DNA of 64,000 nucleotides from Aporhodopirellula rubra (lineage in GTDB: Bacteria > Planctomycetota > Planctomycetia > Pirellulales > Pirellulaceae). Position 1 is the stretch's first letter. Every line of letters starts with the position of its first letter. The stretch spans positions 1 to 64,000 of the forward strand of contig NZ_JACHXU010000010.1 of assembly GCF_014192335.1 (NCBI RefSeq), read 5' to 3'. The notes below the pieces were generated by a model. The model worked only from the letters and a program-made list of their open reading frames with translations. It was not told the DNA's origin and did not search any database. A program made the translations under genes and the position numbers. Of the stretch, positions 7,993 through 15,494 are shown piece by piece.

Positions 7993-9457
7993 ATCAACAG
8001 AGCCGGACGCGATTGATGACGCGAACGGTGTTACGGCGTCACCTGGATCCGTATCTCGTGGCATCGAGGTGATCCCCAAGGAATACTTCGCGGCGTTTGT
8101 CTTGACGACATGCTGTTTCGCGTTGTGGGGGTTCGCCAACGATATCACCAACCCGTTGGTGAAGGTGTTCAAGGAAGTCTTCCAAATCAGCAACACGCAA
8201 AGTTCGCTGGTTCAGTTTGCGTTCTACGGAGGCTATTTCACGATGGCCTTGCCTGCGGCCTATTTCATCCGCAAGTTTTCGTACAAGGGCGCGATCATGG
8301 TCGGGTTCGCTCTGTACGCCATCGGTGCGTTGTTGAGCATCCCGGCGAGTTTGAATCAGAACTTTTGGATCTTCATTGCCGGTTTCTACGTGTTGACGTT
8401 TGGGCTCGCTTTCTTGGAAACGAGTTGCAACCCGTACATTCTCGCGATGGGACCACCGGAAACGGCAACGCAGCGATTGAATCTGGCCCAGGCGTTTAAC
8501 CCCATCGGATCGTTGACCGGGATGGTGATCGCCACCACGGTGATTGCTCCCAATTTGCAGGTCGGCGAGTTCCGATCGAGCGTGGAGAGCAAAACGCCCG
8601 CGGCGGTCGCGTACGTTGAAAATGATTATCCCGATGGGCTGCCGAACTTTGCCGAGGAATACGGAACGCTCGATGAAGCGGTCGGAAAAGGCCTCGCCAA
8701 CATGCAGGTCTCTGATCCGGAAGTGTTCAAGACGATGCAGTTGCACGATCTCGCGGTCGTTCGCACTCCTTACGTCGTGATCGCAATCGTCGTGTTGTGC
8801 TTCCTCGGTCTGTTCGCGGTCACCAAAATGCCAACGTTTGCATCGGAACATCCCGATGCTCCGATGAGTGAAATCATAGGTCGTTTGCTGAGCAAGCCGC
8901 ATTACCGTGAAGGTGTGGTCGCGCAAGCGTTCTACGTGGGTGCTCAGATCACGTGTTGGACGTTCATCATTCACTACGGGATGGAGTTGGTGAGCCTGTC
9001 GCTCGCCGAGGCTCAGACATGGAACATTGCCGCGATGGTGATCTTCTTGACTAGCCGGTTCGTTTGCACGTTTTTGTTGAAGTACATCAGCCCTGGCAAA
9101 TTGTTGTCCGTACTCGCCGCGGCGGCGATTGCGTTCACCGCCGGTGCGATTTTCCTCGAAGGAAAAACGGGACTGACGTGCCTCGTTTTGATCTCCGCCT
9201 GTATGTCGTTGATGTTCCCCACGATTTACGGGATCGCACTGAAGGGACTGCCCGCCGAGGAAGCGAAACTCGGTTCGGCCGGGTTGATCATGGCAATTGT
9301 CGGTGGTGCGTTGTTGCCGCTGTTGCAAGGTAAGTTCATCGACGAACTCGGCGTTCGTAATTCGTTCTACCTGCCCATGATTTGCTTCATCGCAATCGCA
9401 ATTTTCGGAGTGCGGACGTTCACACGATTTGAGCAGTCCGAGTCTGCCGCGGCCTAA
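7982..9457 (+). CDS. fucP: L-fucose:H+ symporter-like MFS permease
   Basis: A 491-residue major facilitator protein of the FucP/sugar:proton symporter type with about twelve hydrophobic segments. Typical FucP stretches are CFALWGFANDITNPLVK near residue 50, the QFAFYGGYF helix, the ETSCNPYILAMGP motif near 155 and LNLAQAFNPIGS. The central loop is longer than in E. coli FucP (about residues 195-265, after VIAPNLQ). The ATG at 7982 overlaps the stop of the preceding dehydrogenase by 11 bases. The open frame runs further upstream but only within that gene. With a secreted fucosidase immediately downstream, import of free L-fucose is the simplest reading, although the family also carries other sugars. 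Confidence 0.85.
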   Translation: MSIESTEPDAIDDANGVTASPGSVSRGIEVIPKEYFAAFVLTTCCFALWGFANDITNPLVKVFKEVFQISNTQSSLVQFAFYGGYFTMALPAAYFIRKFSYKGAIMVGFALYAIGALLSIPASLNQNFWIFIAGFYVLTFGLAFLETSCNPYILAMGPPETATQRLNLAQAFNPIGSLTGMVIATTVIAPNLQVGEFRSSVESKTPAAVAYVENDYPDGLPNFAEEYGTLDEAVGKGLANMQVSDPEVFKTMQLHDLAVVRTPYVVIAIVVLCFLGLFAVTKMPTFASEHPDAPMSEIIGRLLSKPHYREGVVAQAFYVGAQITCWTFIIHYGMELVSLSLAEAQTWNIAAMVIFLTSRFVCTFLLKYISPGKLLSVLAAAAIAFTAGAIFLEGKTGLTCLVLISACMSLMFPTIYGIALKGLPAEEAKLGSAGLIMAIVGGALLPLLQGKFIDELGVRNSFYLPMICFIAIAIFGVRTFTRFEQSESAAA

Positions 9458-9611
9458 CCGCTGTGGCGTGGGAATGATTCCTTCCACCTGATTTCTATTT
9501 CCCCGGACGAGTGAATGCTCTCCGGTTCGACGGCTCCTGCGTCATGGACGTGGCGGTGCCGTGTGGTTCTGCATGTTCCTACCAAATCCCCTCGTTTCTC
9601 GGTAGCACATC

Positions 9612-11225
9612 ATGAAAACGATTCGACGCTTATCCCTGACGCTCTCCGCAGTGGCGACGATGTTCGTCACCACATCGCTGCCCGCCCAATCGACGACCGC
9701 GGTCGATCGCACGGCGCCGCACCCGAAGGTCGCACCGGCTGTCGAGAAGATCGAGCAAGTCGCTCAGGCGGGCCCGTTCAAAGCGGAATGGTCGTCACTC
9801 GAGAAGTATGAAATCCCACAGTGGTACAAAGACGCCAAGTTCGGCATCTTCATTCACTGGGGAGCCTACAGCGTTCCGGCGTTCGGTAGTGAGTGGTACC
9901 CGCGGCAGATGTACATCAACAAAGGCCGGCGGGGTGATAACTTTTTCGAGCATCACATCGAAACCTACGGGCCGCAAAAGACGTTCGGGTACAAAGACTT
10001 CATCCCGATGTTCAAAGCGGAGAAGTTCGACGCGAGCGAGTGGGCAAAGTTGTTCAAGGAAACGGGAGCCCGGTACGTTGTGCCCGTTGCCGAACACCAC
10101 GACGGTTTCCCAATGTACGACTGCAGTTACACCCGTTGGGACGCGACGGAGATGGGGCCGAAACGTGATGTGATCGCGGAATTGTCGAACGCGATTCGAG
10201 GCGAGGGGCTGAAGTTCGGCGTCAGCAGTCACCGGGCGTTCAACTGGATGTTCTACGTTCGCAACGAGAACTACGACAATGCGGACCCTCAGTACGCCGA
10301 TCTGTACGGCCGTCCGATGCCGTTCCTGTTCAAGGACAATGCGTGGGACTATCAGAACTTCTTCCCGCCGCAGGATGACCAGTTCAAGGACGATTGGTTG
10401 GCCCGATCGTGTGAATTGGTGGATAAGTACCAACCTGATCTGTTCTGGTTCGATTTCGGCATCACGCCCAGCCGTGATACGAAGTACCAAGACAACAAAT
10501 TCTCGGGGCACCTGCAGAAGTTCGCGGCCTACTACTACAACCAATCGAGCCAAGGCGACGGTCCGATCGGGATCATCAACTACAAATGGAATGCGTTCCC
10601 CGAAACCGCGGCCGTTCTCGACAAAGAACGTTCGAAGATGGACGAGATCCGCATCCCGTTCTGGCAAACTGATACCGCAGTCAGTTCGAGTTCATGGGGT
10701 TACACCGAGAACCAAAAGTACAAAACGCCTGACCGCCTCGTCGATGACTTGATCGACATCGTTTCGAAAAACGGTTGTCTCTTGTTGAACGTGGGGCCTC
10801 GATCCGACGGAACGATTCCAGACGAAGATCAAGCGATCCTGCGTGCAATCGGGGGATGGCTGAAGATCAACGGCGAATCGATCTACGACACTACGTATTG
10901 GAAAACGTTCGGCGAAGGTCCGACCACGGTTTCGACCGGGCACGTTTCGGAGTCCAAGGACAAACCGTTCACGGCCAACGATGTTCGCTTCACGCAAAAG
11001 AATGGTGTTGTTTACGCCACCATTTTGGCGTGGCCTGAATCAGGCGAAGTCACCATCCGTGCGTTGGCCGAGGGGGCGGAGCATTGGCCCGGAGACATCA
11101 AGTCGGTCGAGATGCTCGGCAGTGACGAGACGATTTCGTACTCGCGAACCGACGCCGGTTTGACGGTAAAAATGCCATCGAAGAAACCATGTGATTTCGC
11201 TTACGTGTTGAAGCTCACGAAGTAA
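9612..11225 (+). CDS. Secreted alpha-L-fucosidase, GH29
   Basis: A 537-residue protein with a clear signal peptide (residues 1-26, ending SLPAQS). The GH29 catalytic barrel follows: KFGIFIHWGAYSVPAFGSEWY near residue 76, the AEHHDGF motif near 160 and LFWFDFGI near 278, in which Asp281 is the expected nucleophile. The LLLNVGPRSDGTIP segment near 395 closes the barrel, followed by a C-terminal beta domain. GH29 enzymes release terminal alpha-L-fucose with retention. It lies 154 bases after the permease on the same strand. An inverted repeat with a T-rich tail follows the stop. It should supply fucose from fucoidan or fucosylated glycans outside the cytoplasm. Confidence 0.93.
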   Translation: MKTIRRLSLTLSAVATMFVTTSLPAQSTTAVDRTAPHPKVAPAVEKIEQVAQAGPFKAEWSSLEKYEIPQWYKDAKFGIFIHWGAYSVPAFGSEWYPRQMYINKGRRGDNFFEHHIETYGPQKTFGYKDFIPMFKAEKFDASEWAKLFKETGARYVVPVAEHHDGFPMYDCSYTRWDATEMGPKRDVIAELSNAIRGEGLKFGVSSHRAFNWMFYVRNENYDNADPQYADLYGRPMPFLFKDNAWDYQNFFPPQDDQFKDDWLARSCELVDKYQPDLFWFDFGITPSRDTKYQDNKFSGHLQKFAAYYYNQSSQGDGPIGIINYKWNAFPETAAVLDKERSKMDEIRIPFWQTDTAVSSSSWGYTENQKYKTPDRLVDDLIDIVSKNGCLLLNVGPRSDGTIPDEDQAILRAIGGWLKINGESIYDTTYWKTFGEGPTTVSTGHVSESKDKPFTANDVRFTQKNGVVYATILAWPESGEVTIRALAEGAEHWPGDIKSVEMLGSDETISYSRTDAGLTVKMPSKKPCDFAYVLKLTK

Positions 11226-11250
11226 TCCGGCTCGCCAACACGTTTCAATC

Positions 11251-11312
11251 AAACGGCAGGTTTGCTTTGCTCGGGTCGATGATCCGAGAAGAGTTGCCTG
11301 CCGTTTATTTTT
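11251..11312 (+). terminator. Long-stem terminator after the fucosidase
   Basis: AAACGGCAGG (11251-11260) pairs with CCTGCCGTTT (11297-11306), followed by ATTTTT. A second short stem (CTCGG/CCGAG) lies inside the loop. The site lies between convergent genes and overlaps the last codon of the minus-strand gene by a few bases. The T-run serves the plus-strand transcript. Confidence 0.65.
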
Positions 11313-11808
11313 GACACGTTAGCACGGCCGCACATCGCGGCCACTCGCCCGCGTGTTGCACGTGAGCGGTCACGCCGACCTCGGTGAGTAATCGTTGTTC
11401 GGCCGGGGAAACCAACCCGGCGGTGATGTGCCGATATCCCGGTTTGATTCGGCAGACGTTGGCGATCCGTTTGAGTAAATCGGAGATGCCGTTTTCGGGA
11501 ACCGTCCAGATGACGATGCCGATGATGGATCCACGAGTGTCGGTGGCGTGTCCGGTCAGGCGAGGCAGCGACGGTGTGGCTTCATCGGCGATGGTAAGCT
11601 TCCATGTTGACTCGGGACGCCGCGGTGAATCGGGGCTCTCGATCCACCGCACGAATTCACGATGCAGCAACGAGTCGGTCGAACCGACCCACCAAATGGA
11701 CAACTCCGTCGACGGTGCTGAGTTGACGGACGGGGTGGCCGACGTTTCAGGCGATGTTCCGGCCACGTTTGCTTTCGCGTGAGGCGATTGAAACGGCGGG
11801 GGCGTCAT
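11305..11808 (-). CDS. Hypothetical protein coupled to the Fis-type regulator
   Basis: A 167-residue protein with a Pro/Ser/Thr-rich first 35 residues and then a more ordered part with alternating strands and helices (ELSIWWVGSTDS, IIGIVIWTVP, HITAGLVSP), suggesting a small alpha/beta domain like a degenerate receiver. No domain can be named with confidence. Its ATG overlaps the stop of the regulator upstream (ATGA), so the pair is translationally coupled and is likely to work together. Confidence 0.7.
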   Translation of the reverse strand: MTPPPFQSPHAKANVAGTSPETSATPSVNSAPSTELSIWWVGSTDSLLHREFVRWIESPDSPRRPESTWKLTIADEATPSLPRLTGHATDTRGSIIGIVIWTVPENGISDLLKRIANVCRIKPGYRHITAGLVSPAEQRLLTEVGVTAHVQHAGEWPRCAAVLTCQK

Positions 11809-13175
11809 GAGTCGCCACTGAGTTTGCGCAGTAACCTCGCTCGGCTAATTCCCAACCGGCGAGCCGCTTCGGCTTTGTTGCCATCGGCCGCTTCCATGGC
11901 CTGCGCGATGAGGCTGTCTTCGTATTCGCGGAGGGTCGCGTCGAGTGACTCGAGCTTGAAATCGCGAGGCGAAGGTGGACGCGGGCCGATGGTGAGTTCG
12001 TTGCCGTCCTGAACCACGTGAGCGGACACGTGTTGCGATGTCCGGTATGACCGGATCGCGAGCGGTAGGTGTTCGCGTCCGATGCGATCGCCCGGTGCCA
12101 TGTCGTTGGCGAAACGGATCGCGGACGTCAATTCTTCCCATTGTCCCGGCCACGGATACGATCGCAGCAGATCGAGTGTTTCGCGAGACAATCGCGCCGA
12201 TCGCACCAATCCGGATGCGATAAGTTCGAGGTCATCTCGCCGCGCCGAAAGTGAGGGAATGGTGATCGGAAAAACGGTCATCAAATCGGTGAGCGGTTCG
12301 ATCATGGAATTCGACGACGTCGCTTCGTCGTGACGAATGCCGATCAAGCGTAACCGTCGAGGCCACGTCTCGAGCCATTCGCTCAATCGGGTTTGACCGT
12401 CGGTGGGCATTTCGTCGAGACGATCGAGGCACAGGGTGCCGGTGACGTCTGAGTTTTCGCGAATCTCGGCGATCACGGGCGAGGCGTAGGCTTCCAACAA
12501 TTCGGAATCCATCAGTGACGCATCGAGACAAACGAGAGCTTCCCCCGGTGCCGATGCGTGGTGGATCATCGACGCGAGTTCGGCGGCGCCACATCCGAGC
12601 GGTCCGTTGAGCGAAAGGTGACAACGGATTCGACAGGCGAGTTCGACACGGGCGCGGAATTGGCGGGACGTGGACGACGTGCCCGCGATCAGCATCGTGG
12701 CTTGTCGTTTCTGCTGGGCGCGGAATTTGGAGATTTGTTCATCGAGTTTGGCAGACTCGCGAACGCCTTGTTCGCCAAACCAACGCGTCCATGGCACATC
12801 GGCGTCGGCGACAAATTCTCCCAAGCATCCCAAGACGAGCGGAACGCCGGGCGATTCGCTCTCGTCTGAGTCCTTCGCGATTGGTGCGAGTTTGACGAAA
12901 TGCGCGGTCACAACGCGGGTTTCAGGTCGATGCGCGGGGTGTCCGGATGACTGCCCGTTAATCGGATCGGTTGCGGGAATGTGCAATCGCCGGGTGAGGT
13001 GGCCGCGATCGGGTTTCGTTCCGGTCCACATGATTGGGTCCGGTGTGATCGCCGCGGCGATGGTCTCGGGCACATTCTCATCAACCCCGAGCCACGCGAG
13101 CATTTCGGGGGAGAGATAAACCAACGAGCCGTTGGCGTCGATCAACCAGATGCAGGCTGACGTCGACGCGAGCAA
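11805..13175 (-). CDS. PAS / degenerate AAA / Fis-HTH regulator (enhancer-binding-protein-like)
   Basis: A 456-residue protein laid out like a sigma-54 activator. A PAS-like sensor is at residues 1-45 (IWLIDANGSLVYLSPEMLAWLG), an AAA-like domain at about 160-385, and a Fis-type helix-turn-helix at about 410-456 (GNKAEAARRLGISRARLLRKL). The ATPase is broken. The Walker A position reads GPLGCGAAE (191-199) with Ala where Lys is required, Walker B is LCLDR instead of LFLDE, and no GAFTGA loop exists. The WPGQWEEL signature near the sensor-2 region is kept. It therefore probably does not remodel sigma-54 and may bind DNA as a scaffold or a sigma-70 regulator. The start is TTG; the only alternative before the in-frame TAA of the upstream gene is CTG. 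Confidence 0.8.
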   Translation of the reverse strand: MLASTSACIWLIDANGSLVYLSPEMLAWLGVDENVPETIAAAITPDPIMWTGTKPDRGHLTRRLHIPATDPINGQSSGHPAHRPETRVVTAHFVKLAPIAKDSDESESPGVPLVLGCLGEFVADADVPWTRWFGEQGVRESAKLDEQISKFRAQQKRQATMLIAGTSSTSRQFRARVELACRIRCHLSLNGPLGCGAAELASMIHHASAPGEALVCLDASLMDSELLEAYASPVIAEIRENSDVTGTLCLDRLDEMPTDGQTRLSEWLETWPRRLRLIGIRHDEATSSNSMIEPLTDLMTVFPITIPSLSARRDDLELIASGLVRSARLSRETLDLLRSYPWPGQWEELTSAIRFANDMAPGDRIGREHLPLAIRSYRTSQHVSAHVVQDGNELTIGPRPPSPRDFKLESLDATLREYEDSLIAQAMEAADGNKAEAARRLGISRARLLRKLSGDS

Positions 13176-13265
13176 TCGCGGTAGAGAAAAGGGCCGGCCG
13201 CGTCGTGGCGGAGGCCCCGCAGAATTCGAACGAGTTGTTTGGCTCAGAGCGTGTTCGCTCCTCGT

Positions 13266-13658
13266 TTAGAATGTGTCCAGGATGAAGTGGTGTCCCTTGT
13301 GGAACCGGCGGTTACTTGGATAGTAATTGTGCCACTTCTTATTGTAGACAGGGATTCGCATCTCGGTCGGGTAGCGATGGTAGAGACTATCGCTGCTCTT
13401 GAAATATTCTTGTCCCCAGAAGTTTTGGGGATAGTAAACGTAGGGGTAGTGATAGAAGCGGTTCCAGTCGACGTTGGCTGCCGAACTTCCCCATGCTTGC
13501 CCGAACGCTTGTTGGTTGCCGTATCCAGCACCGGGGCCTCCCATGGCACCGCCCGACATTCCGGGAGCGGGCATTTGAGCCGATGCGGTGGAGCAGGTTG
13601 CCGCGGAAATCGCGATGACGCCGCAGGCGATGGACATTATTACGAATCGACGAATCAC
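13266..13658 (-). CDS. Small secreted Tyr/His-rich protein, planctomycete type
   Basis: A 130-residue protein with a signal peptide (residues 1-28, ending STASAQ), a short Gly/Met-rich linker, and a C-terminal part rich in Tyr, His and Phe (NRFYHYPYVYYPQNFWG). The family seems conserved among Pirellulales, where I recall similar proteins being labelled calmodulin-binding, a label I would not rely on. It lies 90 bases upstream of the PAS/AAA/Fis regulator in the same frame, its TAA being the in-frame stop before that gene. An exported structural or metal-binding role is possible but unproven. Confidence 0.75.
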   Translation of the reverse strand: MIRRFVIMSIACGVIAISAATCSTASAQMPAPGMSGGAMGGPGAGYGNQQAFGQAWGSSAANVDWNRFYHYPYVYYPQNFWGQEYFKSSDSLYHRYPTEMRIPVYNKKWHNYYPSNRRFHKGHHFILDTF

Positions 13659-13857
13659 GTGTATTTCCCGTTAGGCGACACGAGCACCGCTGACGCGATC
13701 GGCCGGATGGCTCCAGCGTCGGCGAACAAGTGCTCTGAGATGGCTACACCCGTTTCATCGGCACAACCCGGTCGATCGGTTGAGTCCTTTCTACCGTGAA
13801 AATCGGAACTCAGGCGATTTAGGGGAGTCGCGGTGAGACGCGAAAGCCACCCGTCGG

Positions 13858-14733
13858 CTACGGTTGGCCGGCGAGTTGCAGCCCGTCGAGCAGTTCGACG
13901 GCGGCATCGGATTTGTTGAGCACGTAGTAATGAATGCCCGGCACGCCGTTTTCCAGCAAGTCGATCGTTTGCTTGCGAGCGTGCTCGACGCCGACGCGGA
14001 ATTGGTGCTCGGGGGCATCGTCGCGGGTCATTTCGGCTTCGAGACTGGCCGGAATCGCGGCTTTGCACATTCCGGCAATTCGTTGTGCCTGTTTGAAGTT
14101 GGTGACCGGCAACACGCCCGGAATGATCGGCACGTTGATGCCCGCGGCGACGCAATCGTCGCGGAATCGGTAGAAGTCCGCGTTATCGTAGAACAATTGG
14201 GTGATGACGATATCGGCACCCGCGTCGACTTTCCGTTTCAGGTTTTCCAGGTCCGTTTTCGCGTCGACGGCCTCTTGGTGAACTTCGGGGTATCCCGCGA
14301 CCGCGATTCCGAGATCGCCGAATTTGGCTCGGATCAAATCGACCAATTCGTTGGCGTAACGCAGTCCACCATCGGTGACGCTGAATTCGGTCGATCCCTT
14401 GGGCGGGTCCCCACGCAGGGCAACGATGTAGTCGACACCGATGTCCGTGGCCCGCTGCAAGTATTCACACAGTTGGTCGGTGTTGGATCCGACGCAGGTC
14501 AGGTGAGAGGCGACGGGCAATTTCGTCAGCTTCTTGACCCGTTCGAGCACGTCCAACGTGGTTCGCTGGCTCGATCCGCCCGCCCCGTACGTGCAGGTGA
14601 AGTATTTCGGATTGAACTGCATCAACCGTTCCACGTTCTCACACAGCGAATTGATTCCCTCGGCAGTCTTCGGTGGGAACAATTCGAAGGAAATGGCACA
14701 GCCATCGGAGCTGTATTGGTCGGCCAGTGTCAT
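13858..14733 (-). CDS. metF: 5,10-methylenetetrahydrofolate reductase
   Basis: A 291-residue FAD enzyme that reduces 5,10-methylene-THF to 5-methyl-THF for methionine synthesis, in the cytoplasm. The family signature SFELFPPKT is at residues 15-23 with catalytic Glu17. FTCTYGAGGS near residue 45, the HLTCVG strand, VALRGDPP near 104, AGYPEVH near 144 and ITQLFYDN near 178 are the standard flavin and folate-binding segments. The length matches single-domain bacterial MetF (about 290-300). It stands alone, with no methionine genes beside it. A start at 14733 (ATG) gives the expected N-terminus. Confidence 0.95.
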   Translation of the reverse strand: MTLADQYSSDGCAISFELFPPKTAEGINSLCENVERLMQFNPKYFTCTYGAGGSSQRTTLDVLERVKKLTKLPVASHLTCVGSNTDQLCEYLQRATDIGVDYIVALRGDPPKGSTEFSVTDGGLRYANELVDLIRAKFGDLGIAVAGYPEVHQEAVDAKTDLENLKRKVDAGADIVITQLFYDNADFYRFRDDCVAAGINVPIIPGVLPVTNFKQAQRIAGMCKAAIPASLEAEMTRDDAPEHQFRVGVEHARKQTIDLLENGVPGIHYYVLNKSDAAVELLDGLQLAGQP

Positions 14734-14885
14734 GCGTGTTTCGTTGGATTATGGGGCAGATCGTTGCGTTTTATTCAGGGACGGGCAAACCGCGTCAGTT
14801 TGCCGCCTCTGTTTGAACAGACCAGTATAGGCGGATTGGCGTTCGTGCCAACTTCCTAACGGTGAAAACAACGACCCACCGGGGA

Positions 14886-15494
14886 TCACGACGCTGGCAC
14901 GGACCATTGGATGGCCGAAATCGGACGATCGGGCGTGACGGTCAGCGATTTTGGTCCCTTCGAAGACTCATCGCCGGCTGCTGGGGTTCGCGTCTCGGGT
15001 TGAGAATCCGGCAACACCAAGAAAGTGCTGATGGGGGCCGCGTGCAGGTGATCGTGAGACGACGCGCCGCGGTTTTGCGGTTCCGACGAAGGTTTCTCGA
15101 ACAACGTGCATCGCAAATGCGTCGGTCGCCCCTCGGGCATCGCGACTTCGAAGAACCACCACGCGTGTCCACCTTCGCCGCGGCGGCCAACCCAATGGTA
15201 CTGGTCAGCGACGGGAGCAGGCGTCTTTGGCGTTTTCATGTCACGCAAGTTTCCGAACCCGATGCGGCGGCGGATGACCGACAACGCCGCTGATTCCAAC
15301 GCTTCTTCGTCGCCGAGGAGCGAATCGGTTTCACGCGAGGACACCGTTCGCAGCAGTTGTTGTTCGTCGGTGATTCGCAAACGCAGAGCGACTTCCACCG
15401 TGCCGGTTTCGCCGTTCCACTGGATCTCGGCCAGCGATTCGGCGGCCGGGTGTAACAGCATGCTCGAGAGTAAGACGAACGCGCACCCGATCAT
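14886..15494 (-). CDS. Secreted DUF6702-like protein coupled to the M1 peptidase
   Basis: A 202-residue protein with an N-terminal signal-like segment (residues 1-22) followed by ESLAEIQWNGETGTVEVALRLR, which resembles the opening of DUF6702 proteins (HP...EIxxN...LEVxLRL). The middle has a conserved-looking YHWVGRRGEGGHAWWFFEV segment. The ATG overlaps the stop of the M1 peptidase (ATGA), so it is translated with it. Proteins of this type are often encoded beside M1 peptidases in Bacteroidetes as well, and a periplasmic accessory role is likely. No catalytic residues are apparent. Confidence 0.7.
   Translation of the reverse strand: MIGCAFVLLSSMLLHPAAESLAEIQWNGETGTVEVALRLRITDEQQLLRTVSSRETDSLLGDEEALESAALSVIRRRIGFGNLRDMKTPKTPAPVADQYHWVGRRGEGGHAWWFFEVAMPEGRPTHLRCTLFEKPSSEPQNRGASSHDHLHAAPISTFLVLPDSQPETRTPAAGDESSKGPKSLTVTPDRPISAIQWSVPAS

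Noticed and set aside
8039..9487. 482-codon open frame antisense to the FucP-like permease
   Set aside because: Rich in Arg, His, Gln and Asp as expected from the complement of a membrane protein.
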